Assembly: GCF_030908245.1 (NCBI RefSeq)
Contig: NZ_JAVFJJ010000005.1
Coordinates: 124,001-188,000 of the forward strand
Direction of reading: 5' to 3'
DNA from: Sinomonas sp. ASV322
GTDB taxonomy: Bacteria; Actinomycetota; Actinomycetes; Actinomycetales; Micrococcaceae
Length of the DNA stretch: 64,000 nucleotides
Shown: positions 34,241 to 41,797 of the stretch, piece after piece
How positions within the stretch are numbered: position 1 is the first letter of the stretch
How the letters are laid out: the number at the start of each line of letters is the position of its first letter
Made by a program: the position numbers and the translations under genes
The notes under the pieces: generated by a model
The model's database searches: none
The model's input: only the letters and a program-made list of their open reading frames with translations
Told to the model about the DNA's origin: nothing

Positions 34241-34612
34241 ATGACTCCAGCTGCCCGCCCGCTCAGCCTCGACGAAGCCCTCCCCGTGCTCGCCCGCACG
34301 CGGGTTGCCGCGAAGACGGCCGGCCTCGACGCCATGGGAGACACGGCTGCGTCACTCGAGGCACGCATCGAGGGACTCCTCGGCGCCGAGACGCCGTCCT
34401 CGTCTGAGGCCTGCGAGCGGACGCTCGCCCGGGCCGAGCAGGCGGCGCGCGCCGCCGCCGATCTCATGCGCTCCTCCGGCGCTTCTCAGGGATTCGCCGA
34501 TGCCCACTCCCTCGACCTCATGCTCGTGAGCGAGGCAGTGAGCCAGCACGTGAGCCGCCTCGAGATGCTCGCGCGCACCTATCGCGCTGAGGCCGGCCAG
34601 CTCGCCGGCTGA
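34241..34612 (+). CDS. Hypothetical helical protein (123 aa)
   Basis: The protein is mostly alpha-helical and Ala-rich with heptad-like stretches (ACERTLARAEQAARAAADLM; MLVSEAVSQHVSRLEMLAR). It has no membrane span, signal or known motif. A GAGG lies 11 nt before the ATG and a hairpin terminator follows at 34641-34680, so it looks like a single-gene unit. Function is unknown. Confidence 0.55.
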   Translation: MTPAARPLSLDEALPVLARTRVAAKTAGLDAMGDTAASLEARIEGLLGAETPSSSEACERTLARAEQAARAAADLMRSSGASQGFADAHSLDLMLVSEAVSQHVSRLEMLARTYRAEAGQLAG

Positions 34613-34640
34613 CGTCGCCTAGCGCACCCAGACAACCCGA

Positions 34641-34680
34641 GCGGACGACGACGGCGGGCGGCCCCGGCGTCGTCGTCCGC
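34641..34680 (+). terminator. Hairpin terminator
   Basis: GCGGACGACGACG (34641-34653) and CGTCGTCGTCCGC (34668-34680) form a perfect 13-bp stem after the hypothetical gene. Confidence 0.75.
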
Positions 34681-34747
34681 CGTCCTCTGTGCGCACCCCG
34701 GCGCGCCGTCTCAGCGCAGCCTCCCACGCGCGCCGCCCCATGCGCAC

Positions 34748-34826
34748 CGTCCCACGCGCCGTCCCACGCGCCGTCCCACGCGCGCCGTCTCAGCGCACCC
34801 CGGGCGCGCCGTCCCACGCGCCCGGG
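34748..34826. repeat. GC-rich 12-bp tandem repeat and hairpin
   Basis: CGTCCCACGCGC occurs three times in tandem (34748, 34760, 34772), inside a wider region of GCGC-CGTC words from 34690. At its end CCCGGGCGCG (34799-34808) pairs with CGCGCCCGGG (34817-34826). This is part of a 420-nt gap with no gene. Confidence 0.7.
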
Positions 34827-34872
34827 ACCATAGCCCAGACCACCGCGCGGTCGCTGCCACCCCTAGCCTGCG

Positions 34873-34947
34873 ATTGGTATACCTACAAGCTCGCACAGGC
34901 CAGTGATTTACATCTCTCCGATCACACTCTAAAGTGATTTGGTATAC
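34873..34947. promoter_or_regulatory. Two GGTATAC direct repeats, possible GntR-type operators
   Basis: ATTGGTATACC (34873-34883) and TTTGGTATACA (34938-34948) are spaced about 65 bp apart upstream of the DUF3100 gene. GGTATACC is palindromic and resembles FCD-type GntR sites. The AT-rich stretch between them (TGATTTACATC..., CACTCTAAAGTG) probably holds the promoter. No GntR gene is near. Confidence 0.5.
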
Positions 34948-35032
34948 AGAAATCGCGAAGGGCGACGAAGCCCTCCGCGATCGCGCGGCCACACAGGGCC
35001 CGCAGAAGTCTTCCCCAAAGGACAGTGATCAC

Positions 35033-36406
35033 ATGGCGCCACAACCGCAGACGGTTGGCCAGAACACCGAACAGAGAACGAGCCAGCAGACAGGGATCAC
35101 GCGAGGGCACTGGACGACCGTGATCGTCGTGTCCGCCGTCATCTCCGTCGTCGCGGTGCTTATCGGAACGTACAAGTTCCAGATCGGTCCCGCCGCCCTC
35201 GTGCTGCTCCCCATCATCTGGGCGGTCATCATCGGGGGGATCGTCGGGACGCAGCGCGTGCGGCGGCTCTCGGCGTCGAGCCGCGCCGTGGCGACGCTCC
35301 TGCTCGAGATCGGCATCATCGTCTTCCTCGCGCGGCTCGGCCTGGGGATCGGCCCGTCGCTCGCGAAGATCACCGAGACCGGGCCGGCCGTGCTCCTCCA
35401 GGAGGCCGGGCACATCTTCGGCACGGTCATCCTGGCCCTGCCCATCGCGGTTGCGCTCGGCCTCGGGCGGGTCGCGATCGGCGCGACGTGGTCGATCGAC
35501 CGGGAGTCCTTCCTCGCCTACGCCCTCCAGCGCTTCGGCGTCCGCTCGGGCGAATACCGCGGCGTCTTCTCGGTGTGGCTCCTCGGGAGCCTCTTCGGCG
35601 CCGTCTTCATCTCGCTCCTCGCCGGGACGATCGGCAACCTCGGCATCCTCGACCCGCGGGCCCTCGCGCTCGGCCTGGGCCTCGGCTCGGCGTCGATGAT
35701 GCTCGGCGGCGTGGGCGCGCTGTCCATCATCTACCCGCAGCACGCGGGCGAGATCGCGGCCCTCGCAGCCCTCTCCAACCTCGTGACCAACATCGTGGGC
35801 TTCTATGCTGGCGTCTTCCTGTCCCTTCCCCTGGGCCGCAGGCTGTACCGCTTCTGGAGCCGCCTGTTCGGCCGGAACGACGAGGGCAAATCCATCAGGA
35901 AGCTGGCCGCGAACGCCGAAGCCTCGACCAACGAAGGCGTGGCCCCCGTGGCCGTCGAGAACGACCCGACGGTCAAGACCAGGCCCCGGACCCTCGTCTT
36001 CGCGTACGCCGTCATGGGCGCCATGGCCCTCCTGACGAATGCCGTGGGCACGAAGGGCTTCCACGCCGAGGATGTCCTCGGCGTCGTCGTGCTGCTCGCG
36101 CTCACCGGGGTGTCGTTCGCGCTGGCCAAGCTCGTGCCCTCCGTCCCGTCGAGCGTGTGGGTCCTCTCGCTCGCGACGATCGTCTCGGCGCCCTTCATGC
36201 CGACCGCGGGATTCGTCGCCGGCATCAGCCAGCACCTCGACTCGACCCTCGTGGGCCTTCCGTCGCTCACGCTCATCGGCCTGACGCTGGGCCGCGACGT
36301 CGCGGCCCTCAAGTCGCTGAGCTGGAAGATCATCGTCGTCGCCCTCGTGACGTACAGCGCGTCGTTCATCGCGGCCGCCGTGCTCGGGCAGCTCGCCCTG
36401 CACTGA
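35033..36406 (+). CDS. DUF3100 family membrane protein
   Basis: The 457-aa protein starts at ATG with AAAGGA 10 nt upstream. It has about 10-12 hydrophobic segments, for example WTTVIVVSAVISVVAVLIGT and AVIIGGIVGTQRV. The middle holds a conserved-looking loop, LGLGLGSASMMLGGVGALS, and the C-terminal half repeats the layout of the first (PHTAGFVAGISQ-like and TLIGLTLGRDVAAL). This matches DUF3100, a family of presumed transporters of unknown substrate. It stands alone behind possible GntR operators and ends in a strong terminator, so it is a self-contained regulated unit. Confidence 0.8.
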   Translation: MAPQPQTVGQNTEQRTSQQTGITRGHWTTVIVVSAVISVVAVLIGTYKFQIGPAALVLLPIIWAVIIGGIVGTQRVRRLSASSRAVATLLLEIGIIVFLARLGLGIGPSLAKITETGPAVLLQEAGHIFGTVILALPIAVALGLGRVAIGATWSIDRESFLAYALQRFGVRSGEYRGVFSVWLLGSLFGAVFISLLAGTIGNLGILDPRALALGLGLGSASMMLGGVGALSIIYPQHAGEIAALAALSNLVTNIVGFYAGVFLSLPLGRRLYRFWSRLFGRNDEGKSIRKLAANAEASTNEGVAPVAVENDPTVKTRPRTLVFAYAVMGAMALLTNAVGTKGFHAEDVLGVVVLLALTGVSFALAKLVPSVPSSVWVLSLATIVSAPFMPTAGFVAGISQHLDSTLVGLPSLTLIGLTLGRDVAALKSLSWKIIVVALVTYSASFIAAAVLGQLALH

Positions 36407-36416
36407 ACCTGACAAG

Positions 36417-36458
36417 GCGAGGGGACGACGGCGGGGCCTCCCGCCGTCGTCCCCTCGC
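36417..36458 (+). terminator. Hairpin terminator
   Basis: GCGAGGGGACGACGGCGGG (36417-36435) is fully complementary to 36440-36458 over 19 bp with a 4-nt loop, just after the DUF3100 stop. Confidence 0.85.
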
Positions 36459-36543
36459 GTGTGCGGGCGCCCACGGACCGATGTTGCCAATCGTTACTGG
36501 CCTCCCATGGCTGGCCTCATCGGGGCATGCTACGTTCGACGAA

Positions 36544-36650
36544 GAGTAACGAGAGCCAGCGCGCGACGGCGGAGCCATCCTTCCCGTCGCACTGCCCTGA
36601 CACGCTGGCCGGCAACCCTCCGCCCGGCGGGGTGCCTCAGGTGACGACTC
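36544..36650 (+). promoter_or_regulatory. SAM-IV riboswitch
   Basis: The leader contains CGCTGGCCGGCAACCCTCC (36603-36621) and GGCGGGGTGCCTCAGGTGA (36626-36644), the most conserved block of the SAM-IV class. GCCAGCG (36555-36561) pairs with CGCTGGC (36603-36609), and GAGT (36544-36547) pairs with ACTC (36647-36650) as the closing stem. SAM-IV riboswitches are known from actinobacteria upstream of methionine or cysteine genes. Here the operon ends in metZ, which fits. Ligand-dependent shut-off at the ribosome site is the likely mode. Confidence 0.88.
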
Positions 36651-36690
36651 GGCATTCGACGATCGATACGCAAGCCCGAAGGAGCCCGCC

Positions 36691-37017
36691 ATGCCCGAGA
36701 CAGCCATCGAGACGGGAGAGGCGGCCACCACACCGCTCAACGATCCCGCCGCCCCGGCCGACCCCTCCGAGGAACGCCTCGCCTACCGGCTGCTCACCGG
36801 CCCGGACACCCGCGAATTCTGCGCCCGCATCTCACAGGCCCTCGCAGACGGCTACGTTCTCCACGGAAGCCCCGCCGCGACGTTCAACGGGACAGACGTC
36901 ATCGTGGCGCAGGCCGTAATCCTCCCGCACGCCGTCGCGCGCGCCGATGCCGCGGTGGCCTCCGCCGTCGAGGGATTGACCGTGGACGGCGAGTACGACG
37001 GGGAGGGCCACGCGTGA
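36691..37017 (+). CDS. DUF1737 domain protein
   Basis: The 108-aa protein has a disordered N-terminus and a C-terminal domain with LAYRLLTGPDTREFCARISQ followed by LADGYVLHGSPAATFNG. That is the DUF1737 pattern (Y-L-T/G, then G-W/Y-x-L-x-G-P/S). The family has no known biochemistry. It is first in the SAM-IV-controlled operon, and its stop overlaps the rhodanese start (GTGA). A link to sulfur metabolism is suggested by context only. Confidence 0.8.
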   Translation: MPETAIETGEAATTPLNDPAAPADPSEERLAYRLLTGPDTREFCARISQALADGYVLHGSPAATFNGTDVIVAQAVILPHAVARADAAVASAVEGLTVDGEYDGEGHA

Positions 37018-37427
37018 GCTACGCGGGAGACATCACGCCGGACGAGGCGTGGAAGAAGCTCAAGTCCGGCGCCGCCGTCCTCGTGGACGTGCGCACGGAA
37101 GAGGAATGGGCCGTCATCGGCATCCCGGACACGCGGCAGACCGACAACGACCCGCTCTTCATCCCGTGGGTCTTCGCGGGGGGCGTCCCGAACCCGGACT
37201 TCATCATGGAGCTCGAGCTCCAAGGCCCCGAGGACAAGAACACCGAACTGCTGTTCCTGTGCCGCTCGGGCCACCGCTCCGCGGCCGCGGCGGCGGTCGC
37301 GACGAACCTCGGCTTCACCGCATACAACGTGTCCGAAGGCTTCGAGGGCGTCCCGGGCCCCGACGGGCGCCGCAACGTCAACGGCTGGAAGAACCGGGGT
37401 CTCCCCACGAACGTAGGACAAGAGTAA
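37014..37427 (+). CDS. Rhodanese-like sulfurtransferase
   Basis: The 137-aa single-domain protein starts at GTG overlapping the previous stop. The N-terminal LVDVRTEEEWAVIGIPD and the active-site loop LLFLCRSGHRSAAAAA (cysteine in C-R-S-G-H-R-S) define a rhodanese able to carry a persulfide. The sequence style is like sulfurtransferases next to sulfhydrylase genes. It may supply or scavenge sulfur for the MetZ reaction encoded 4 nt downstream; that role is inference. Confidence 0.9.
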   Translation: MSYAGDITPDEAWKKLKSGAAVLVDVRTEEEWAVIGIPDTRQTDNDPLFIPWVFAGGVPNPDFIMELELQGPEDKNTELLFLCRSGHRSAAAAAVATNLGFTAYNVSEGFEGVPGPDGRRNVNGWKNRGLPTNVGQE

Positions 37428-37431
37428 GTCA

Positions 37432-38634
37432 GTGACCTTCAACATCAACGCCGCAAGCTGGAGCGAAGACACCAAGGCTGTGCGCGGCGGGCTCGACCGC
37501 ACCAATTTCCAGGAGACCTCCGAGGCGGTCTTCCTCAACTCGGGGTTCGTCTACGAATCCGCCGAGGCCGCCGAGCGTGCTTTCACGGGCGAGGACGAAC
37601 GCTTCGTCTACTCCCGGTACGGCAACCCCTCGGTGGCCACCTTCCAAGAGCGGCTGCGCCTGCTCGAGGGCACGGAGGCATGCTTCGCGACGGCGTCCGG
37701 GATGTCGGCGGTGTTCACGGCGCTCGGGGCTCTGTTGGCTGCGGGCGATCGAGTCGTGGCCGCGCGGAGCCTGTTCGGCTCGTGCTTCGTCATCCTCAAC
37801 GAGATCCTGCCGCGCTGGGGCGTCGAGACGGTGTTCGTCGACGGCCCGGACCTTGAGCAGTGGCGCGACGCGCTCTCCGTGCCGACGACGGCGGTGTTCT
37901 TCGAGTCGCCGTCGAACCCCATGCAGGAGCTCGTCGACGTCCAGGCCGTCGCGGACCTCGCGCATGCCGCGGGGGCAACCGTCGTCGTCGACAACGTCTT
38001 CGCGACCCCCATCCTCCAGCGGAGCCTCGACTTCGGCGCGGACGTCGTCGTGTACTCGGGCACGAAGCACATCGACGGCCAGGGCCGCGTGCTCGGCGGC
38101 GCGATACTCGGCACCAAGGACTTCATCGACGGCCCGGTCAAGCAGCTCATGCGCCACACCGGGCCCTCACTCAGCGCGTTCAATGCGTGGGTCCTCACGA
38201 AGGGCCTCGAGACCCTGGCCCTGCGCGTGCGGCACTCGTCCGCGAGCGCGCTCGCGATCGGCGAATGGCTCGAGGCGCAGCCCGAGGTCAGCTGGGTCAA
38301 GTACCCGTTCCTTCCCTCGCATCCCCAGTACGAGCTCGCGCGCAAGCAGATGAGCGCCGGCGGGACCGTGCTGACGTTCGAGCTCAACGCGCCCGACGGC
38401 GGCGGCAAGGACGCGGCCTTCCGGCTCCTCAACGGCCTCCAGATCATCGACATCTCGAACAATCTGGGCGATTCGAAGTCCCTCATCACGCATCCGGCGA
38501 CGACGACGCACCGCGCCATGGGTGCCGAAGGCCGGGCCGCGATCGGGCTGGGCGACGGCGTGCTGCGGCTCAGCGTGGGCCTCGAGGACGTCGGGGACCT
38601 CATTGGTGACCTCGAGCGGGCGCTGCGCGGGTAG
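37432..38634 (+). CDS. metZ: O-succinylhomoserine sulfhydrylase
   Basis: The 400-aa protein starts at GTG and belongs to the Cys/Met-metabolism PLP family. The PLP lysine is in VVVYSGTKHIDGQGRVLGG. Other signatures are YSRYGNPSVATFQERLRLLEG, VFFESPSNPMQELVDVQAVA and SNNLGDSKSLITHPATTTH. The HIDGQGR sequence after the lysine is the MetZ form. It makes homocysteine from activated homoserine and sulfide in methionine synthesis. The SAM-IV riboswitch upstream gives feedback by SAM. Confidence 0.93.
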   Translation: MTFNINAASWSEDTKAVRGGLDRTNFQETSEAVFLNSGFVYESAEAAERAFTGEDERFVYSRYGNPSVATFQERLRLLEGTEACFATASGMSAVFTALGALLAAGDRVVAARSLFGSCFVILNEILPRWGVETVFVDGPDLEQWRDALSVPTTAVFFESPSNPMQELVDVQAVADLAHAAGATVVVDNVFATPILQRSLDFGADVVVYSGTKHIDGQGRVLGGAILGTKDFIDGPVKQLMRHTGPSLSAFNAWVLTKGLETLALRVRHSSASALAIGEWLEAQPEVSWVKYPFLPSHPQYELARKQMSAGGTVLTFELNAPDGGGKDAAFRLLNGLQIIDISNNLGDSKSLITHPATTTHRAMGAEGRAAIGLGDGVLRLSVGLEDVGDLIGDLERALRG

Positions 38635-38727
38635 GCCTGTGCCCCTCCCAATGCGTGGCCACCTCGCACCCAACCGGGGCCCACGCCGGCGAGGGCCCCG
38701 GCCTGAGCATGCGAAGGCTGGGAGCCG

Positions 38728-39246
38728 GTGGGGATGGCCACGTCCCACCCGACCGGTGGCCACGTGAAGCGGTTCGAGCTGCGACTCGAGTCGCATCTGC
38801 CCGCGGCGCAGGCGTGGGCGCGGATCCTCAATCTCCGCGCCCACGACCGCCTCATCCCCTTCACCCACATCGTCGAGGGCATCGCCTCCGCGGACGAGCT
38901 GCGGCCGGGCCACCGCTTCGTCGCGTGCACGATGATCGACGGCGTCAGGTTCCGGGGCCGGCGGCTGGGCTTCTTCGACGTCATGACGATCGAGGAGATC
39001 TCGCCTCCGTCGGCCGACGCCCCCGGCCACGCGCGGATCGTGAAGTCTGGGAAGCTCATCCGCGGTTCGGTGGAGGTCACGGTCTCGCCGAGTCGCGCGG
39101 GCGCTTCGACTGCGGCGGGCGCCTCGACGATCCTTTGGGCCCAGGAGTTCGGCCTCGCCCGGTTTCCCCGCGTGATCGGCGCTATCGCTCAACAGGTCGC
39201 GCCCGTCGCGTACCGGTCGATGCTCAAGCGCCTGCTCCGGGGCTAG
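38728..39246 (+). CDS. SRPBCC (START-like) domain protein
   Basis: The protein has 172 aa from the outer start or 160 aa from a GTG at 38764, which begins exactly at the domain (VKRFELRLESHLPAAQAWAR). The fold pattern is the polyketide-cyclase/START type: a first strand, a helix-loop (LNLRAHDRLIPFTHIVEG), several strands (RFVACTMIDGVRFRGRRLGF) and a long final helix (RVIGAIAQQVAPVAYRSML). Such proteins bind small hydrophobic ligands in a closed cavity. No partner is obvious. It follows metZ by about 90 nt but is outside the methionine theme. Confidence 0.75.
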   Translation: MGMATSHPTGGHVKRFELRLESHLPAAQAWARILNLRAHDRLIPFTHIVEGIASADELRPGHRFVACTMIDGVRFRGRRLGFFDVMTIEEISPPSADAPGHARIVKSGKLIRGSVEVTVSPSRAGASTAAGASTILWAQEFGLARFPRVIGAIAQQVAPVAYRSMLKRLLRG

Positions 39247-39306
39247 GGCACCACGCGCGACGGCGTCCCCGTCACCTGAAACCTTGCGGCGGGAGAGACG
39301 TGGCGG

Positions 39307-39927
39307 CTACTCGCCGATCGATTCGGCCCGCCTGATGACTTCCGTCATGAGAGCGGCCGCGGCGGCCTGAAGCGTGGCCACGTCGTGCTTGCCGCCCGTG
39401 TGGGTCTGCCACGTGTGGCGGTTCCGGTCGAGCTGGTACTTGAACGCCGAGGAGACCTGCGTCGCGGGGACCGTCAGATAGCACGTGAATGACTCCCTGT
39501 TCGCGGCCAGGGCGCAGTTCATCATGGATTTGACCTGGTTGTACGTCGCCTCCATGAGTTCCGGACCATCCGGCACCCCCTGCCGAGGGGTCAGAACGAC
39601 CTCGGCTACGTCCGGGATCGTCAGCCCGCCCGGGTTCGGAAAGTACTTGCAGGTCGGGTCGGCGTATTGGTACTGCGTGACGCTGAGCCCGGCGATCTGC
39701 GCAACCTCTCCCGCGCTCAACCGGAGGCGGTCGCAGTTCAGGCCGGATTCCGACGGGGTCCTAGATGGCGGCGCGGAGGATTGGGCGCCCCGCGCGCTCG
39801 GAGACGGCGTTTCTGTCGCGCTTGCCTGCCCGACGGCTTGGCTCGGCGGCGTGCAGCCGACGACGGCCAGCATGAGAGCGCAGCCCAAGGCCGCAGAGGC
39901 GAAGAGGCGCGCGCGTAATTGATGCAT
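39307..39927 (-). CDS. Putative lipoprotein, DUF3558-like
   Basis: The 206-aa protein starts at ATG with GGGGGA 5 nt upstream. The signal peptide LRARLFASAALGCALMLAVV ends in a lipobox with Cys25 (VVGC). A Ser/Pro linker follows, then a domain with paired cysteines (LNCDRLRLSAGEVAQIAGL and DPTCKYFPNPGG; MMNCALAANRESFTCYLTV). The fold resembles DUF3558-type actinobacterial lipoproteins, with helix-sheet repeats and cysteine pairs likely to form disulfides outside the cell. Role is unknown. Confidence 0.75.
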   Translation of the reverse strand: MHQLRARLFASAALGCALMLAVVGCTPPSQAVGQASATETPSPSARGAQSSAPPSRTPSESGLNCDRLRLSAGEVAQIAGLSVTQYQYADPTCKYFPNPGGLTIPDVAEVVLTPRQGVPDGPELMEATYNQVKSMMNCALAANRESFTCYLTVPATQVSSAFKYQLDRNRHTWQTHTGGKHDVATLQAAAAALMTEVIRRAESIGE

Positions 39928-40007
39928 GTTTCCCCCAAGAACGTTGGCCTGCGCGGTGCGATGCGCAGGTGCCGTTCCACCGATCCTAGCGCGAGGCGCG
40001 GCGGCGC

Positions 40008-40104
40008 CATGACCGTCCCTCAGGGGCATAACCGTCCCTGAGACCACGGAGCGAGGGACGGTTATGGTGCCCACCGACGGTCATGCAGCCTAGGGACGGT
40101 TATG
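40008..40104. repeat. Four copies of a 13-bp motif in alternating orientation
   Basis: CATAACCGTCCCT (one base varied in the first copy) occurs at 40008-40020 and 40027-40039. Its complement AGGGACGGTTATG occurs at 40054-40066 and 40092-40104. The inner two form a perfect 13-bp hairpin with a 14-nt loop. The cluster lies between the divergent lipoprotein and the ligase gene's 3' end. Confidence 0.85.
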
Positions 40105-40130
40105 CGCGACAGCACCCTAGCCACCCGGCC

Positions 40131-40219
40131 GCGCCCCGCCGTCGCCCGCGCCCCGCCGTCACCCGCCGACCCGCCCGCGCCCCGCCGTCGCCCGCCGACC
40201 CGGCCGCGCCCCGCCGTCT
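40131..40219. repeat. Degenerate CGCCCCGCCGTC repeat region
   Basis: CGCCCCGCCGTC occurs four times at uneven spacing up to the stop codon of the ligase gene. It is low-complexity 3' sequence for that minus-strand transcript. With 40008-40104 it fills the 290-nt gap. Confidence 0.6.
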
Positions 40220-41348
40220 ACCGCCGTCGCACGATGCTCAGGGTGGCGCGCGCGCCGTCGTTCCAACTGCCGGTGGGCGAGGCGGTGCGCGAGAGGGCCA
40301 TCTCGACGACGGCGGCGAGCCCGCCCTTGCCCGCCGCTTGGCGCTGGGCCCGCTCCCCGGAGCCCCGCGCGAGGAGCTCGGCGACGGCGAGCTCCGTCCG
40401 CGCATATTCGCCCCCGTCCCGCAGCACGGGCCCGATGTAGGCCATGAGGGCCTCGACCGCGACGCCGGCGGGGACGGGAATGCCCTCGACCGGGTGCACG
40501 AGGTCTCCGTCGAGACCCGAGCGGCTCGCCCTCCACGCGGCGAGGCGCAGGACGGCGACGGGCGTGCCGAGGGGGGCGACGCCGTCGGCCGCCTCACGCG
40601 CGGTCGTCTCGACGAGGGCGCGGACGAGGACGGCGAAGAGCGCCGAATCGCCCGCGACGAGCGGGACATCGGGCACGCGCACCTCGACGGTCGGATGGTT
40701 CCGAGACAGGCGGGCGTCGAAATAGGCCATCGCCTCGTCGAAGATCGAACCCGTCGCGATCATCGCGGCGATCCGCTCGCGGTACGCCGCGGCCCTCCCG
40801 TACAGCTCTTGGGGGCCGGACGAGGGCCAGCGGTTCCACGCCTGGGTGCGGTAGCTCGCGTACCCGGTCGCGTCGCCGAACCAGAACGGCGAGTTCGCGC
40901 TCAAGGCCACGACGAGCGGGAGCCACTCGCGGATCCTGTCGAGCACGGCCACACCCTCGTCCGGTGAGGCGACCCCCACATGCACGTGCAGGCCACACGT
41001 GAGCTGCTCGCGCGACGTGAGGCGGAATTCCTCGGCCATGCGGGCGTAGCGATCGCCGGGCGAGAGGGTCGTCGGGCTGCTCATGGGCGAGGTCGCGAGG
41101 GCGACGACGCGTCCCCCACACCGCCGCGCGGCACGGTCGGCGAGCTGCCGTCCCGCGTAGAGGCACTCGAGCAGCTCGTCGTGATCGCGGCACGGCGGGG
41201 TCTGGACCTCGATCTGCTCGAGCTTGAACTCGCGCACCATGTCGGGCGGCCTGCCCGTGACCGCGAGCATGCGGTCGGCGAGGGCTGCCGGCTGGCCCGT
41301 CGCCGGGTCGACGATGAGCAGCTCTTCCTCCACCCCGAAGGTCCGCAT
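40218..41348 (-). CDS. Carboxylate-amine ligase, GCS2/YbdK family
   Basis: The 376-aa protein begins MRTFGVEEELLIVDPATGQP, the GCS2 signature (G-V-E-E-E). It also has FKLEQIEVQTPPCRDHDEL, the catalytic core HVHVGVASPDEGV, and SRNHPTVEVRVPDVPL. YbdK-type enzymes join a carboxylate and an amine with ATP and are weak glutamate-cysteine ligases. In actinobacteria related genes also act in ergothioneine or other thiol routes, but no such neighbours occur here. It is divergent from the MerR/membrane pair. Confidence 0.9.
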   Translation of the reverse strand: MRTFGVEEELLIVDPATGQPAALADRMLAVTGRPPDMVREFKLEQIEVQTPPCRDHDELLECLYAGRQLADRAARRCGGRVVALATSPMSSPTTLSPGDRYARMAEEFRLTSREQLTCGLHVHVGVASPDEGVAVLDRIREWLPLVVALSANSPFWFGDATGYASYRTQAWNRWPSSGPQELYGRAAAYRERIAAMIATGSIFDEAMAYFDARLSRNHPTVEVRVPDVPLVAGDSALFAVLVRALVETTAREAADGVAPLGTPVAVLRLAAWRASRSGLDGDLVHPVEGIPVPAGVAVEALMAYIGPVLRDGGEYARTELAVAELLARGSGERAQRQAAGKGGLAAVVEMALSRTASPTGSWNDGARATLSIVRRR

Positions 41349-41428
41349 GCGGCCATTGTGGCAGGAGCTGGCGCACGCCTGAATGGGGCGATTGCCGAAG
41401 TGTTCCCCGAGGGCCAGAGTAGTGAAGC

Positions 41429-41797
41429 ATGGGCCTGACCATTGCCGAAGTCTCCGAACGCACCGGGCTGAGCGCGCACACCCTCCGGTACTACGAGCGC
41501 GACGGACTCATGCTCCACGAGGTGGACCGCACGCCGTCCGGGCGCCGCGAGTACACGGATCAGGACGTCACCGGGATCCTTATGGTCGCGCGTCTCCGGG
41601 CCACAGGGATGCCCGTGCGCGAAATCCGCCGCTACGCAGGGCTCGTCAGAGCCGGCGAGGGCAACGAACGGGAACGCCTTGCGCTGCTCGAGGCCCACCG
41701 CGAGCGCGTCCTCGCGCAGCTCGCCGAGATCACGGAGAACCTCAACGCGGTCGAGACCAAGATCGGCCTGTACCGGTCGCTTCTCGAGGAGAGGTGA
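41429..41797 (+). CDS. MerR-family transcriptional regulator
   Basis: The 122-aa protein has the MerR HTH at its start (GLTIAEVSERTGLSAHTLRY; YERDGLMLHEV) and the wing RRYTD-like RREYTDQDV. A coiled coil follows (LLEAHRERVLAQLAEITENL). There are no cysteine metal ligands in the C-terminus. It is close to the adhR/SoxR-unrelated aldehyde or drug-responsive subgroup. Its stop overlaps the start of the next gene (GTGA), so regulator and membrane protein are made together. Confidence 0.92.
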   Translation: MGLTIAEVSERTGLSAHTLRYYERDGLMLHEVDRTPSGRREYTDQDVTGILMVARLRATGMPVREIRRYAGLVRAGEGNERERLALLEAHRERVLAQLAEITENLNAVETKIGLYRSLLEER

